A DNA stretch of 54,535 nucleotides from an uncultured Bacteroidota bacterium (lineage in GTDB: Bacteria; Bacteroidota; Bacteroidia; Bacteroidales; P3). Of the stretch, positions 34,298 to 42,051 are shown in pieces. Under the pieces are notes generated by a model that saw nothing but the letters and a program-made list of their open reading frames with translations, had not been told where the DNA came from and did no database searches. Positions within the stretch are counted from its first letter, which is position 1, and the number at the start of each line of letters is the position of its first letter. The DNA is taken from positions 1-54,535 of the forward strand of contig CACXXO010000015.1 in assembly GCA_902771735.1 (NCBI GenBank). The letters run 5' to 3'. Made by a program: the position numbers and the translations under genes.

Positions 34298-34332
34298 CTT
34301 GTTTTGTTAAAGGGGGTTATCAAGCACCCCTG
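34298..34332 (-). promoter_or_regulatory. preQ1-I riboswitch upstream of queC
   Basis: Minus-strand RNA: stem GGGGT/ACCCC, loop with CTTG (34324-34321), then an A-rich tail TTTAACAAAACAAG that closely matches the tail of the Thermoanaerobacter tengcongensis preQ1-I riboswitch. Loop CTTG and tail CAAG (34301-34298) can pair to form the required pseudoknot. The tail ends 5 nt before the queC ATG, so control is likely at translation. Confidence 0.85.
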
Positions 34333-34348
34333 CCGTTAAACTGCGACG

Positions 34349-34380
34349 GCAAAAATACAACATTTTCCCGACATGGCAAA
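34349..34380 (-). promoter_or_regulatory. Promoter of the queuosine operon
   Basis: -33 TTTG (34380-34377), exactly 19 nt, -7 TATTTTTG (34357-34350) on the minus strand; a textbook Bacteroidota promoter. Start point about 10 nt before the riboswitch. Confidence 0.85.
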
Positions 34381-34394
34381 ACATTTTCCAAAAT

Positions 34395-34456
34395 ACTTCT
34401 CCGAATCATATCCGACTCATCTCCGTAACAACTCCGACGGAGGTCGGACATGACTC
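34395..34456. repeat. 11-nt phased element D
   Basis: TCCG boxes start at 34400, 34411, 34422 and 34433, each exactly 11 nt apart, followed by a short dyad CTCCG-A-CGGAG (34432-34442) and inverted GGTCGGA. It lies between the SIMPL gene terminator and the queC promoter. Confidence 0.8.
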
Positions 34457-34458
34457 GC

Positions 34459-34497
34459 AAAAAAAAGGGTTCCCAAATGCATTCGGGAACCCTTTTT
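34459..34497 (-). terminator. Rho-independent terminator of the SIMPL gene
   Basis: Stem 34467-34474 / 34485-34492 (GGGTTCCC with GGGAACCC) extended by A/T pairs, with a minus-strand T-run 34466-34459. Confidence 0.9.
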
Positions 34498-34519
34498 CAG
34501 ATTGATTTTTATAGTTCGA

Positions 34520-35227
34520 TTATTTGAGATAGTACTCGACGGTGGTGACGACGCGGACCTTCTTCACCTGCGGGGTATTCTCATCGAGGTCCTCGACCTC
34601 AAAATAGCCCTGCGAGGCGGTGCGCATCTTGCCAATACGGCTGTGACTATTGTTGGCAAACTCGTCGGCAGCCACGCGGGCGTTCTCCAAACTTTCGCGA
34701 ATCATCTCGGGCTTGATGTCGTTGAGGCCCAGATACTGGTAGTCGGCCCAAGTGTTGGCCAGGATATTTTGGTTGACGAGGTCGGTCTCGAGGGTCTGCT
34801 GCAACTTGCGCACCAGTTCGAGGTTCTTGGTGAAGACGGTGACGGTCTGGTTGGCATTGTAGCGGAAGGGAATCTGGTTGGGGTTGTTGGCCCACGAGTA
34901 GCGGTCCTCATAGCTGGCGTTGCCCACTTTGATTTCTTCGTCCGAGAAACCGGCTTCGCGCAGGTGCTTGACAATAATATCGTTGTTCTTGCGTATGGTG
35001 TTGCGGAGGTCAGCGAGGTCATTGGCTTTCTCGCCATAGCTGATGCGCCACACCACGCGGTCGGCAGGCACCTCCTTCTCGCAGAGGCCACGTACCTTGA
35101 CGGTGTCGTCGTAAGATTTCAAAGTCTTCACGGTGAAGACCATAAAGAGGCCGAGCACAGCGGCTGCCAACACTATGGCGCCTCCCTGGATCATGTTTTT
35201 CTTGAACGGGATGGAACTTCCTTTCAT
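34520..35227 (-). CDS. SIMPL domain (DUF541) protein
   Basis: 235 residues from the ATG at 35227. A basic start and one membrane helix (about 12-34, MIQGGAIVLAAAVLGLFMVFTVK) anchor an external SIMPL domain (about 45-235), with VRGLCEKEVPADRVVWRI at its start and VKKVRVVTTVEYYLK at its end. Function of the family is unclear; some members affect stress signalling or form oligomeric rings. A single-gene unit with its own terminator. Confidence 0.88.
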   Translation of the reverse strand: MKGSSIPFKKNMIQGGAIVLAAAVLGLFMVFTVKTLKSYDDTVKVRGLCEKEVPADRVVWRISYGEKANDLADLRNTIRKNNDIIVKHLREAGFSDEEIKVGNASYEDRYSWANNPNQIPFRYNANQTVTVFTKNLELVRKLQQTLETDLVNQNILANTWADYQYLGLNDIKPEMIRESLENARVAADEFANNSHSRIGKMRTASQGYFEVEDLDENTPQVKKVRVVTTVEYYLK

Positions 35228-35359
35228 AATCGATAATGTTTTTATTGTTCTTGAATAATTAGTACATAACAAACGGCATTTCTTGTATTTTATTGCACAG
35301 GACGTTGTTTTTCGTTTCTGTTCGCATCTTCTCCTGTATGGGCTCTACCTCAAAAAAAA

Positions 35360-35392
35360 TTTGGCCATATCGCCCAACTTTCGTAACTTTGC
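35360..35392 (+). promoter_or_regulatory. Promoter of sstT
   Basis: -33 TTTG (35360-35363), 20-nt spacer, -7 TAACTTTG (35384-35391), about 30 nt before the ATG. Confidence 0.8.
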
Positions 35393-35420
35393 ATTTTGTT
35401 TAAACCCAATCTCGACCGCC

Positions 35421-36677
35421 ATGAACATTGCAACCACCCTCTTGAAAAAATACACCAGCATCAGCCTGATGTTGAGGATTTTCATAGGTTTGATGATAGG
35501 TGCCGCTCTCGGCCTGCTGCTGCCTCAGTGGACAGGCGTCGCCATTCTGGGAAAGATATTTGTCAGTGCGCTTAAAGGTATCGCGCCAGTGCTGGTGGCG
35601 GTGCTGGTGATGTCGTCGGTAGCCAAAGCCGGCGCAGGCATGGGTCGGAGGTTCACAGCACTGATTGCCATCTATTTACTTTCCACATTCATCGCTGCCG
35701 TGTGTGCCGTGGTGGGCAGTTTCCTGTTTCCTGTGACATTGGAATTGGGCGAAGCCGCACAAGTCGACTCCGACGCCGGCACCTTGGCCGACGTCTTTGC
35801 CAACCTGCTCACATCCATGGTGGCCAATCCCATTGCGGCACTATCCAACGCCAACTACATTGCAATCCTTTTCTGGTCGGTCGTCATCGGTTTCTCACTG
35901 AAAACCATGGCATCGAAAGCCACCGTTAACGTGGTACACGATCTTTCAGGGGTAGTGACGCGCGTGGTAAAGTGGGTCATCCAATTCGCCCCTTTCGGTA
36001 TTTTGGGCCTAGTCTTTTCCACCGTCAGCGAGAGCGGTCTCTCGGTCTTCACCACCTACGGCCACCTGCTCCTGCTGCTGGTAGGCTGCATGCTGGCCAA
36101 CGCCTTCATATTCAACCCCCTCATCTCGTTCTTCCTGATGCGTAAGAACCCCTACCCGCTCCTCTTCACCTGTCTCAAAGAGAGCGGGCTTCAGGCCTTT
36201 TTCACCCGCTCGTCGGCCGCCAATATCCCCATCAACATGGCGCTCTGCAAGAAGTTGGAATTGGACGAAGACTTTTATTCCGTCAGTATTCCTCTGGGTG
36301 CCACTATCAACATGGACGGCGCGGCAGTGACCATCACGGTCTTCTCCTTAGCGGTGGCCAACACCGTGGGCGTGGATGTAAGTTTCGCCTCGGCTTTGTT
36401 CCTTGGCATCATTGCCACCCTCGGCGCCTGTGGTGCTTCGGGCGTGGCCGGCGGAAGCCTGCTCCTTATCCCTATGGCCTGTTCCTTCTTCGGCATCCCC
36501 AACGACGTGGCCATGCAAGCCGTGGCCATAGGCTTTATCGTCGGTGTGGTGCAGGACAGCGTCGAGACAGCCCTCAACTCCAGCGGCGACGCCTTCTTCA
36601 CTGCCACCGCCGAATACCACGACCGACAGAAACGAGGCCTAACATCGCAACTCAAAAATAATAATGTAGAAGAATAA
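35421..36677 (+). CDS. sstT: Serine/threonine:sodium symporter
   Basis: 418 residues from the ATG at 35421. Dicarboxylate/amino acid:cation symporter family (glutamate-transporter fold), with SstT-like length and the conserved hairpin RSSAANIPINMALCKKL (about 276-292), SIPLGATINMDGAAVTI (about 298-314) carrying the NMDG sodium/substrate motif, and the late SGVAGGSLLLIPMA. It imports serine and threonine with sodium. Single-gene unit with its own promoter, ended by a shared terminator with hutU. Confidence 0.94.
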   Translation: MNIATTLLKKYTSISLMLRIFIGLMIGAALGLLLPQWTGVAILGKIFVSALKGIAPVLVAVLVMSSVAKAGAGMGRRFTALIAIYLLSTFIAAVCAVVGSFLFPVTLELGEAAQVDSDAGTLADVFANLLTSMVANPIAALSNANYIAILFWSVVIGFSLKTMASKATVNVVHDLSGVVTRVVKWVIQFAPFGILGLVFSTVSESGLSVFTTYGHLLLLLVGCMLANAFIFNPLISFFLMRKNPYPLLFTCLKESGLQAFFTRSSAANIPINMALCKKLELDEDFYSVSIPLGATINMDGAAVTITVFSLAVANTVGVDVSFASALFLGIIATLGACGASGVAGGSLLLIPMACSFFGIPNDVAMQAVAIGFIVGVVQDSVETALNSSGDAFFTATAEYHDRQKRGLTSQLKNNNVEE

Positions 36678-36686
36678 TAATACACA

Positions 36687-36723
36687 GGGGGCGGCGAGAC
36701 CAATAATCTCGCCGCCCCCTTTC
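36687..36723. terminator. Bidirectional terminator between sstT and hutU
   Basis: Perfect 13-bp GC-rich stem 36687-36699 / 36707-36719 with a 7-nt loop; T-rich on the plus side (TTTCGTTTTG). It serves the convergent sstT and probably hutU. Confidence 0.85.
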
Positions 36724-36737
36724 GTTTTGTATCTTGT

Positions 36738-38738
36738 TTAGAACAGGTCTTCGAGGACGCTGTCGTCGACGAGGTTGGGCATAGTGACCTTGAGTTCGGG
36801 GCAGATATCCATGGCGCGCTTGATGGCGAACATGGCACCCTCGTTGCGGGCCCAGCTGCGGCGGCTGATGCCGTTGTTGACGTCCCAATGGAGCATCATG
36901 CGGAGACGGCGGTCGCAAGCCTCGGAGCCGTCGAGAACCATGCCGAAGCCACCGTTTATCACCTCACCCCAGCCTACGCCACCGCCGTTGTGGATAGAAA
37001 CCCACGTGGCACCGCGGAAGGAGTCGCCGATGACGTTCTGCACGGCCATATCCGCGCAACGGTTCGAGCCGTCGTAGATGTTCGAAGTTTCACGGAAGGG
37101 GCTGTCGGTACCGCTGACGTCGTGGTGGTCGCGGCCAAGGACGATAGGTGCACTGATCTCACCCTTCTTGATGGCCTCGTTGAAGCGGGCGGCAATCTTG
37201 GTGCGGCCTTCGCAGTCGGCATAGAGGATACGGGCCTGGCTGCCCACCACGAGGTGATTCTCCTTGGCACCTTTGATCCACTGGATATTGTCGTGCATCT
37301 GCTGCTGAATCTCGGCGGGAGCCGTGGCGGCAATCTCTCCCAGCACCTCCATGGCGATATGGTCGCTCTTGTCGAGGTCCTCGGGCTTGCCGCTGGTGCA
37401 GACCCAGCGGAAGGGGCCAAAGCCGTAGTCAAAGCACATGGGACCCATGATGTCCTGCACATAGCTCGGGTAGCGGAAGGCGGTGTGGTCGGCATTCCAG
37501 ATGTCGGCGCCGGCGCGCGAGCTCTCCAGCAGGAAGGCGTTGCCATAGTCGAAGAAGTACATACCCTTGGCGGTGAGCTTGTTGACGGCAGCCACATGGC
37601 GACGCAACGACTCCTGCACTTTCTCCTTGAAGAGTTCGGGTTTCTCGGCCATCATCACTTTGGCGTCTTCAAACGTGACTCCCACGGGGTAGTAGCCACC
37701 GGCCCAGGGGTTGTGCAGCGAGGTCTGGTCGCTGCCGAGGTCCACCTTGATGCCTTTCTCAGCGCAGTATTCCCAGAGGTCGACGACGTTGCCCTGATAG
37801 GCGTAACTCTTGGCCTCCTTGGCGGCGATAGACTTGTTGACGGCCACAAAGAGCTCGTCGAGGTCGGCATGCACTTCGTCAACCCAACCTTGGTCGAAAC
37901 GCTTCTGCGTGGCGGCGGGATTGATTTCGGCGGTGATAGAGACCACCCCGGCGATGTCGCCAGCCTTGGGCTGGGCACCGCTCATGCCACCGAGGCCGGC
38001 GGTGATGAATAGCTTGCCGGCAGTGCCGCCACCGAGTTTACGTGCTGCATTCAAGACGGTGATTGTAGTACCGTGGACGATGCCCTGCGGGCCGATGTAC
38101 ATGTAGGAGCCGGCGGTCATCTGACCGTACTGTGTAACACCGAGGGCGTTATAACGCTCCCAATCGTCAGGCTTGCTATAGTTGGGAATCATCATGCCGT
38201 TGGTGACCACCACACGCGGAGCATCTTTGTGGCTGGGATAGAGTCCCATCGGGTGACCGCTATACATCACGAGAGTCTGCTCGTCGGTCATCTCGCTCAG
38301 GTATTTCATCACCAGGCGGTACTGGGCCCAGTTCTGGAACACGGCGCCGTTGCCACCATAGGTGATAAGCTCGTGAGGATGCTGAGCCACAGCGGGGTCG
38401 AGGTTGTTCTGTATCATCAGCATGATGGCGGCAGCCTGACGGCATTTGGCCGGATACTCCTCGATTGGGCGGGCATACATCTTGTAGGTGGGACGCAGAC
38501 GATACATGTAGATGCGACCGTATTTCTGCAACTCTTCTGCAAACTCCTTGGCCAGCATCTTGTGATGCTTGGCGGGGAAATAGCGGAGGGCGTTACGGAT
38601 GGCCAGCTTTTTCTCGGCAGGCGTCAGGATATCCTTGCGCTTGGGGGCATGGTTCACCGTGGGGTCATAGGGTTGGGGTTCGGGCAGCGGGTCGGGAATA
38701 CCGAGACGCAATTCATTCTGGAATTCTTCTAAAGTCAT
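36738..38738 (-). CDS. hutU: Urocanate hydratase
   Basis: 666 residues, the long form of urocanase seen in Bacteroidota rather than the ~555-residue form. The NAD-binding segment and conserved blocks are present: YGGNGAVFQNWAQYRLVMKYL (about 142-162 region), GTTITVLNAARKLGG, FITAGLGGMSGAQPKAG, GRDHHDVSGTDSPFRETSNI near the C-terminal half and NGGGVGWGEVINGG. It converts urocanate to imidazolonepropionate in histidine breakdown. No other hut gene is in the window, so the pathway is split or continues elsewhere. Confidence 0.96.
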   Translation of the reverse strand: MTLEEFQNELRLGIPDPLPEPQPYDPTVNHAPKRKDILTPAEKKLAIRNALRYFPAKHHKMLAKEFAEELQKYGRIYMYRLRPTYKMYARPIEEYPAKCRQAAAIMLMIQNNLDPAVAQHPHELITYGGNGAVFQNWAQYRLVMKYLSEMTDEQTLVMYSGHPMGLYPSHKDAPRVVVTNGMMIPNYSKPDDWERYNALGVTQYGQMTAGSYMYIGPQGIVHGTTITVLNAARKLGGGTAGKLFITAGLGGMSGAQPKAGDIAGVVSITAEINPAATQKRFDQGWVDEVHADLDELFVAVNKSIAAKEAKSYAYQGNVVDLWEYCAEKGIKVDLGSDQTSLHNPWAGGYYPVGVTFEDAKVMMAEKPELFKEKVQESLRRHVAAVNKLTAKGMYFFDYGNAFLLESSRAGADIWNADHTAFRYPSYVQDIMGPMCFDYGFGPFRWVCTSGKPEDLDKSDHIAMEVLGEIAATAPAEIQQQMHDNIQWIKGAKENHLVVGSQARILYADCEGRTKIAARFNEAIKKGEISAPIVLGRDHHDVSGTDSPFRETSNIYDGSNRCADMAVQNVIGDSFRGATWVSIHNGGGVGWGEVINGGFGMVLDGSEACDRRLRMMLHWDVNNGISRRSWARNEGAMFAIKRAMDICPELKVTMPNLVDDSVLEDLF

Positions 38739-38808
38739 AGTATTATATTTTTATTTATCAATCACTTAGAGGTACGCATCACCCTCATGGCACAACACGT
38801 ACAACGTT

Positions 38809-38817
38809 GCAAAGATA
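38809..38817 (-). promoter_or_regulatory. -7 box of hutU
   Basis: Reverse complement reads TATCTTTGC, about 70 nt before the ATG; -33 box unclear. Confidence 0.6.
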
Positions 38818-38879
38818 CAAAAAAAATCCGACTCGGAAAGGCCAATTTTTACATGATTTGTAACTAACTGATACTTAAT

Positions 38880-38950
38880 ACCAACTCCATATCAAGTCCG
38901 ACTCAACTCCGACCAAACTCCGATCACCGTCGGTGATGGTTCGGAGTAGG
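38880..38950. repeat. 11-nt phased element E
   Basis: TCC boxes start at 38886, 38897, 38908 and 38919, each 11 nt apart, then a dyad ATCACCG-T-CGGTGAT (38923-38937) and an inverted TCGGAGT. It lies between the subtilase-gene terminator and the hutU promoter. Confidence 0.8.
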
Positions 38951-38956
38951 TACGCT

Positions 38957-38990
38957 AAAAAGGGGGTGACGGTCCCATGCCGTCACCCCT
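38957..38990 (-). terminator. Rho-independent terminator of the 39-48 kb operon
   Basis: Perfect 10-bp stem 38964-38973 / 38981-38990 (GGGGTGACGG with CCGTCACCCC), 7-nt loop, T-run on the minus strand (38962-38957 region). Confidence 0.85.
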
Positions 38991-39010
38991 GATATCAATC
39001 AATGCATTCT

Positions 39011-41338
39011 TTAGAAGGTTAGCAGGAAACCGACGGTGAATCGGGGGAGAAGAACTTTACCGGCAGCGGGGTCGGAGCCGATGTTGTTGAGGCGGTAGCG
39101 AACGTAGAGGCCATACCAGTCGTTGACCAGACGGGTGACAACACCGAAGTTCCAGCGATAGGCACCGAGGGGTTCGAGATTATTCCACTCGGCAGTGGTT
39201 TCCTTGGCGACATCGCCGTCGGGCATCTTGCCCGAGAGGGTGTAGGAGGTGGAGCCGATGCTGCCGTAGACACCAAGGTCCCAATGGAGGCCATTGCCAC
39301 AAATGCCACCGGGCAATAGACGCACGCGCTGGAAGAGTTCAAGACCCACCTCGCTGACAATGGCGCTACGAGTGTTGACAGACTTATAGGTGGCATCCAT
39401 GTAGGCTTGGGAGATGCCGAGCAATCCCTCGAGGTCATTGACGGAGGCATCGTTGAAGCGGTAGTGGGAGACGTTGAAGTCGAGGCTCATACCAAGGCAG
39501 TAGGCCTTGCTAAAGGCGCGGAGGACACGTCCACCGAAGTTCCATGAAGGCGACCAGAAGTTGGTGTTCATCTCAGCATCTTCGAACTTGACGGGCAAGC
39601 CAAGTCCGAAGTAGAGATTGTAGCGCCAGGTGTTGTTGCTGCCCCACTTGGAGGTGGAGAGGTTGGTCTCAGGGGTACGGAACTCGTACTCGCCTTCGAT
39701 GCTGGGATTGTCGGAGGAGGTATAGCCGAAAGAGTATTGTTCAGTGGCCTTTTGGCCCGTATAGGTGGCAGTGTAGCCATCGAGGTTGACCACAAGAGTG
39801 CGATTAGGCTGGACACCGAAGTGGAAAGCGCCGGTGGTATCGAGGAAAACAATGCTCTGTTTGGCGTAGCGGTAGATTTGGCCGTCGCCCGACTGCTCTT
39901 TGTAGAAGATGTGTTTATTCATGAGGGGTTGAAGGGGACGCACAAGGACCTCACCATCTTTCTCCTCGAAGCGGAAAGTAGGAGCAGACGGCTTGGCCGT
40001 CTGGGTAAAGAAATCGGCCTGAGGGACGCCATAGCCGAAGGAATAGTCGTAGTAGGGGTAGAGGTCGGCGCTCTGTTCAATCATATGGAAGAGTTCCATA
40101 GCGGTCTTGCCCTTGGAAGCTTGCCAGGCACAGGCAGCGAAACCGGCCACGAGGGGACATGAGAAGGAGGTGCCGTGGACGTAATGGTAAGCATTGTTCT
40201 TGCCCACGTTGGCGGTACGTGCATAGCCGAAGGCGCATACATTGGGCTTGAGTCGGCCATCGGCACTGGGGCCGAAAGAGGAGAACGAGATGCGGTTGTA
40301 GCCGATGAGGCTGTTCTCGATACCACCCACGCACATCACGCTATCGGCATCGGCCGGCGTGATAATGGTTTTCCACTGGGAGTCGTCGCCCTCGTTGCCT
40401 GCCGAGTTGCAGACAAGCATACCCTTGCGTGCTGCGAGGTTGCCGGCCTTGGCCACGTAGGAGGTACCGTCCATGTCCTTGGTGTAATGGCGCTCTTTGC
40501 CATAGCCAAGGGAGGAGGAGATGATGTTGGCGCCGTTCTTGTCGGCCCATTCGACAGCCATCTGCCACCAGATTTCCTCCTTGAAAGGTTCCGACTCGAT
40601 TTCGGTACGGGCCAAGAGGAACTCGGCGCCAGTGGCGAGGCCAAGGTCCTTGTCGCCCGCACGACCAGCGATACACGAGAGCGTCATGGTGCCATGGGAG
40701 TTCCATCCATAAACATTCTCCTTTTTGTTGGGGAAGTTCCAAGTCTTGAGAATCTGCTGGTTGTCGCGAAGATGCTTGAAGGCATCGTGAGTGTTGACCT
40801 GCGGGAATCCTCCGTCGAACACGGCAATGCGAATGCCCTTGCCATCGATACCCTTGTCGCGGAAAGCTTTGCCGCCCATACGGACAAGTTGCGCCTCGAG
40901 GGGTCCGTCGACGGTGGCATAGTCCATGAGGCCAGGGATGGACGGGTCGACATATTCAGAATAATCGGAATACTCCGATATTGCCATTCCGTTACCCTCT
41001 ATCATCTGCACGCGAAGGACATAGGGCAAAGTTTCAATGGCGGCAATCTGTTCAGCCGTGGCCATAACACCAATGGCATTCATCCAACGGCTGGCGCCGA
41101 CTTCCTCGGTGGCGAGAGCGGATACGCTCTGCTCGTAGGCTGCGCTGACTGGATAGTTGGAGATGTCGTAGAGGTCGGCGCCGCACTGGCTGTAGCGCTC
41201 GATGGCCTTGGCATCGAAATAGCTGTAGGGATCGAAGGTCGAGCCCTGCTTGTCGGTCAGAAAGACCCAATAGGCCTGCTGAGCCTGCACTCCACACAGC
41301 ATCAGTATAAAGGCCACAATTGTCAATGACTTTTTCAT
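39011..41338 (-). CDS. Subtilisin-family protease with C-terminal outer-membrane barrel
   Basis: 775 residues. Signal peptide (1-20), an inhibitor-like prodomain (about 21-145), an S8 peptidase domain (about 150-445) with Asp175 (AVFDGGF), His215 (NSHGTMT), oxyanion Asn315 (NSAGNEG) and Ser391 (HGTSFSCP), a beta-rich linker, then about 220 residues of alternating beta strands ending VGFLLTF, which looks like a small outer-membrane barrel. No T9SS sorting domain is seen. The barrel may hold the protease at the outer membrane, in the manner of an autotransporter. Last gene of the operon that carries mreC/mreD/porZ/recO, 8 bp after recO. Confidence 0.9.
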   Translation of the reverse strand: MKKSLTIVAFILMLCGVQAQQAYWVFLTDKQGSTFDPYSYFDAKAIERYSQCGADLYDISNYPVSAAYEQSVSALATEEVGASRWMNAIGVMATAEQIAAIETLPYVLRVQMIEGNGMAISEYSDYSEYVDPSIPGLMDYATVDGPLEAQLVRMGGKAFRDKGIDGKGIRIAVFDGGFPQVNTHDAFKHLRDNQQILKTWNFPNKKENVYGWNSHGTMTLSCIAGRAGDKDLGLATGAEFLLARTEIESEPFKEEIWWQMAVEWADKNGANIISSSLGYGKERHYTKDMDGTSYVAKAGNLAARKGMLVCNSAGNEGDDSQWKTIITPADADSVMCVGGIENSLIGYNRISFSSFGPSADGRLKPNVCAFGYARTANVGKNNAYHYVHGTSFSCPLVAGFAACAWQASKGKTAMELFHMIEQSADLYPYYDYSFGYGVPQADFFTQTAKPSAPTFRFEEKDGEVLVRPLQPLMNKHIFYKEQSGDGQIYRYAKQSIVFLDTTGAFHFGVQPNRTLVVNLDGYTATYTGQKATEQYSFGYTSSDNPSIEGEYEFRTPETNLSTSKWGSNNTWRYNLYFGLGLPVKFEDAEMNTNFWSPSWNFGGRVLRAFSKAYCLGMSLDFNVSHYRFNDASVNDLEGLLGISQAYMDATYKSVNTRSAIVSEVGLELFQRVRLLPGGICGNGLHWDLGVYGSIGSTSYTLSGKMPDGDVAKETTAEWNNLEPLGAYRWNFGVVTRLVNDWYGLYVRYRLNNIGSDPAAGKVLLPRFTVGFLLTF

Positions 41339-41346
41339 AATGTATC

Positions 41347-42051
41347 CTATTTTAATATTGTATGTAGAATCTCGTGACTATGGAAACGGGAGAAACCGCT
41401 GAGGTGTAGGTGATAGTAGGAGATGAGAGCGTCAATCAAATCGCGACGCGATTGAAGAGAAAGCGAGACTGGGCAAGTGAACGACTGAATGCCGGACAGA
41501 TATTCGTGGAGCACTGCCGAGAGATTTGGAGAAAGGGAAGTCTCATTGGGAGCGGCGACGAAGCGGCCTTCCTCGAGACAGAAATAAGGCTCACGCGCAC
41601 TATAATTGTCCAATGGCTCGATGCCAAGATGGTGCGCGACGGTGAGGAGGAAGGAGATGGGAAGGTGTGCAGCATGAGTCGAAAGGTGAGAGGAGGCATT
41701 TTCGACATAATCGTAGAGTGCAGGCATCGGCTCGGACTCGCGCAGAGCCTTGTATAAAAGCTCTGTCATGAAAAAACGGAGCGAATTGGCCACGGGATTG
41801 GCCTCTGTCGATGGAAAGCGTGCCGAGAGTTCCTTGACATAGTTGAGGTCGGTCTTGTCGTTATCGTAGACCACCATGTCGAGGCTTGAAAGGGGCTGCA
41901 GTAGATTTTGCTTGACGCGGCCACGAGGGCCTCGCACGCCTTTGATAATATAGGAACGCAGGCCCAGTTGGCGTGTAAACACCTTGACCACCACAGACGA
42001 TTCGGAATAGGGCGAGGTATGGAGGACGAGACCTGGCGTTGAAAGCATCAT
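41347..42051 (-). CDS. recO: DNA repair protein RecO
   Basis: 234 residues from the ATG at 42051, which overlaps the porZ stop (ATGA). Starts MMLSTPGLVLHTSPYSESSVVVKVFTRQLG, the OB-fold of RecO (about 1-80), then the helical domain; the four-Cys zinc site of some RecO proteins is absent. It loads RecA with RecF and RecR on SSB-coated DNA. The frame is open upstream of this ATG, but that part lies inside porZ. Confidence 0.93.
   Translation of the reverse strand: MMLSTPGLVLHTSPYSESSVVVKVFTRQLGLRSYIIKGVRGPRGRVKQNLLQPLSSLDMVVYDNDKTDLNYVKELSARFPSTEANPVANSLRFFMTELLYKALRESEPMPALYDYVENASSHLSTHAAHLPISFLLTVAHHLGIEPLDNYSAREPYFCLEEGRFVAAPNETSLSPNLSAVLHEYLSGIQSFTCPVSLSLQSRRDLIDALISYYHLHLSGFSRFHSHEILHTILK

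Noticed and set aside
34432-34442. Element D as a transcription terminator
   Set aside because: The dyad is short and not followed by a T-run on either strand; a proper terminator (34459-34497) already lies upstream of it.
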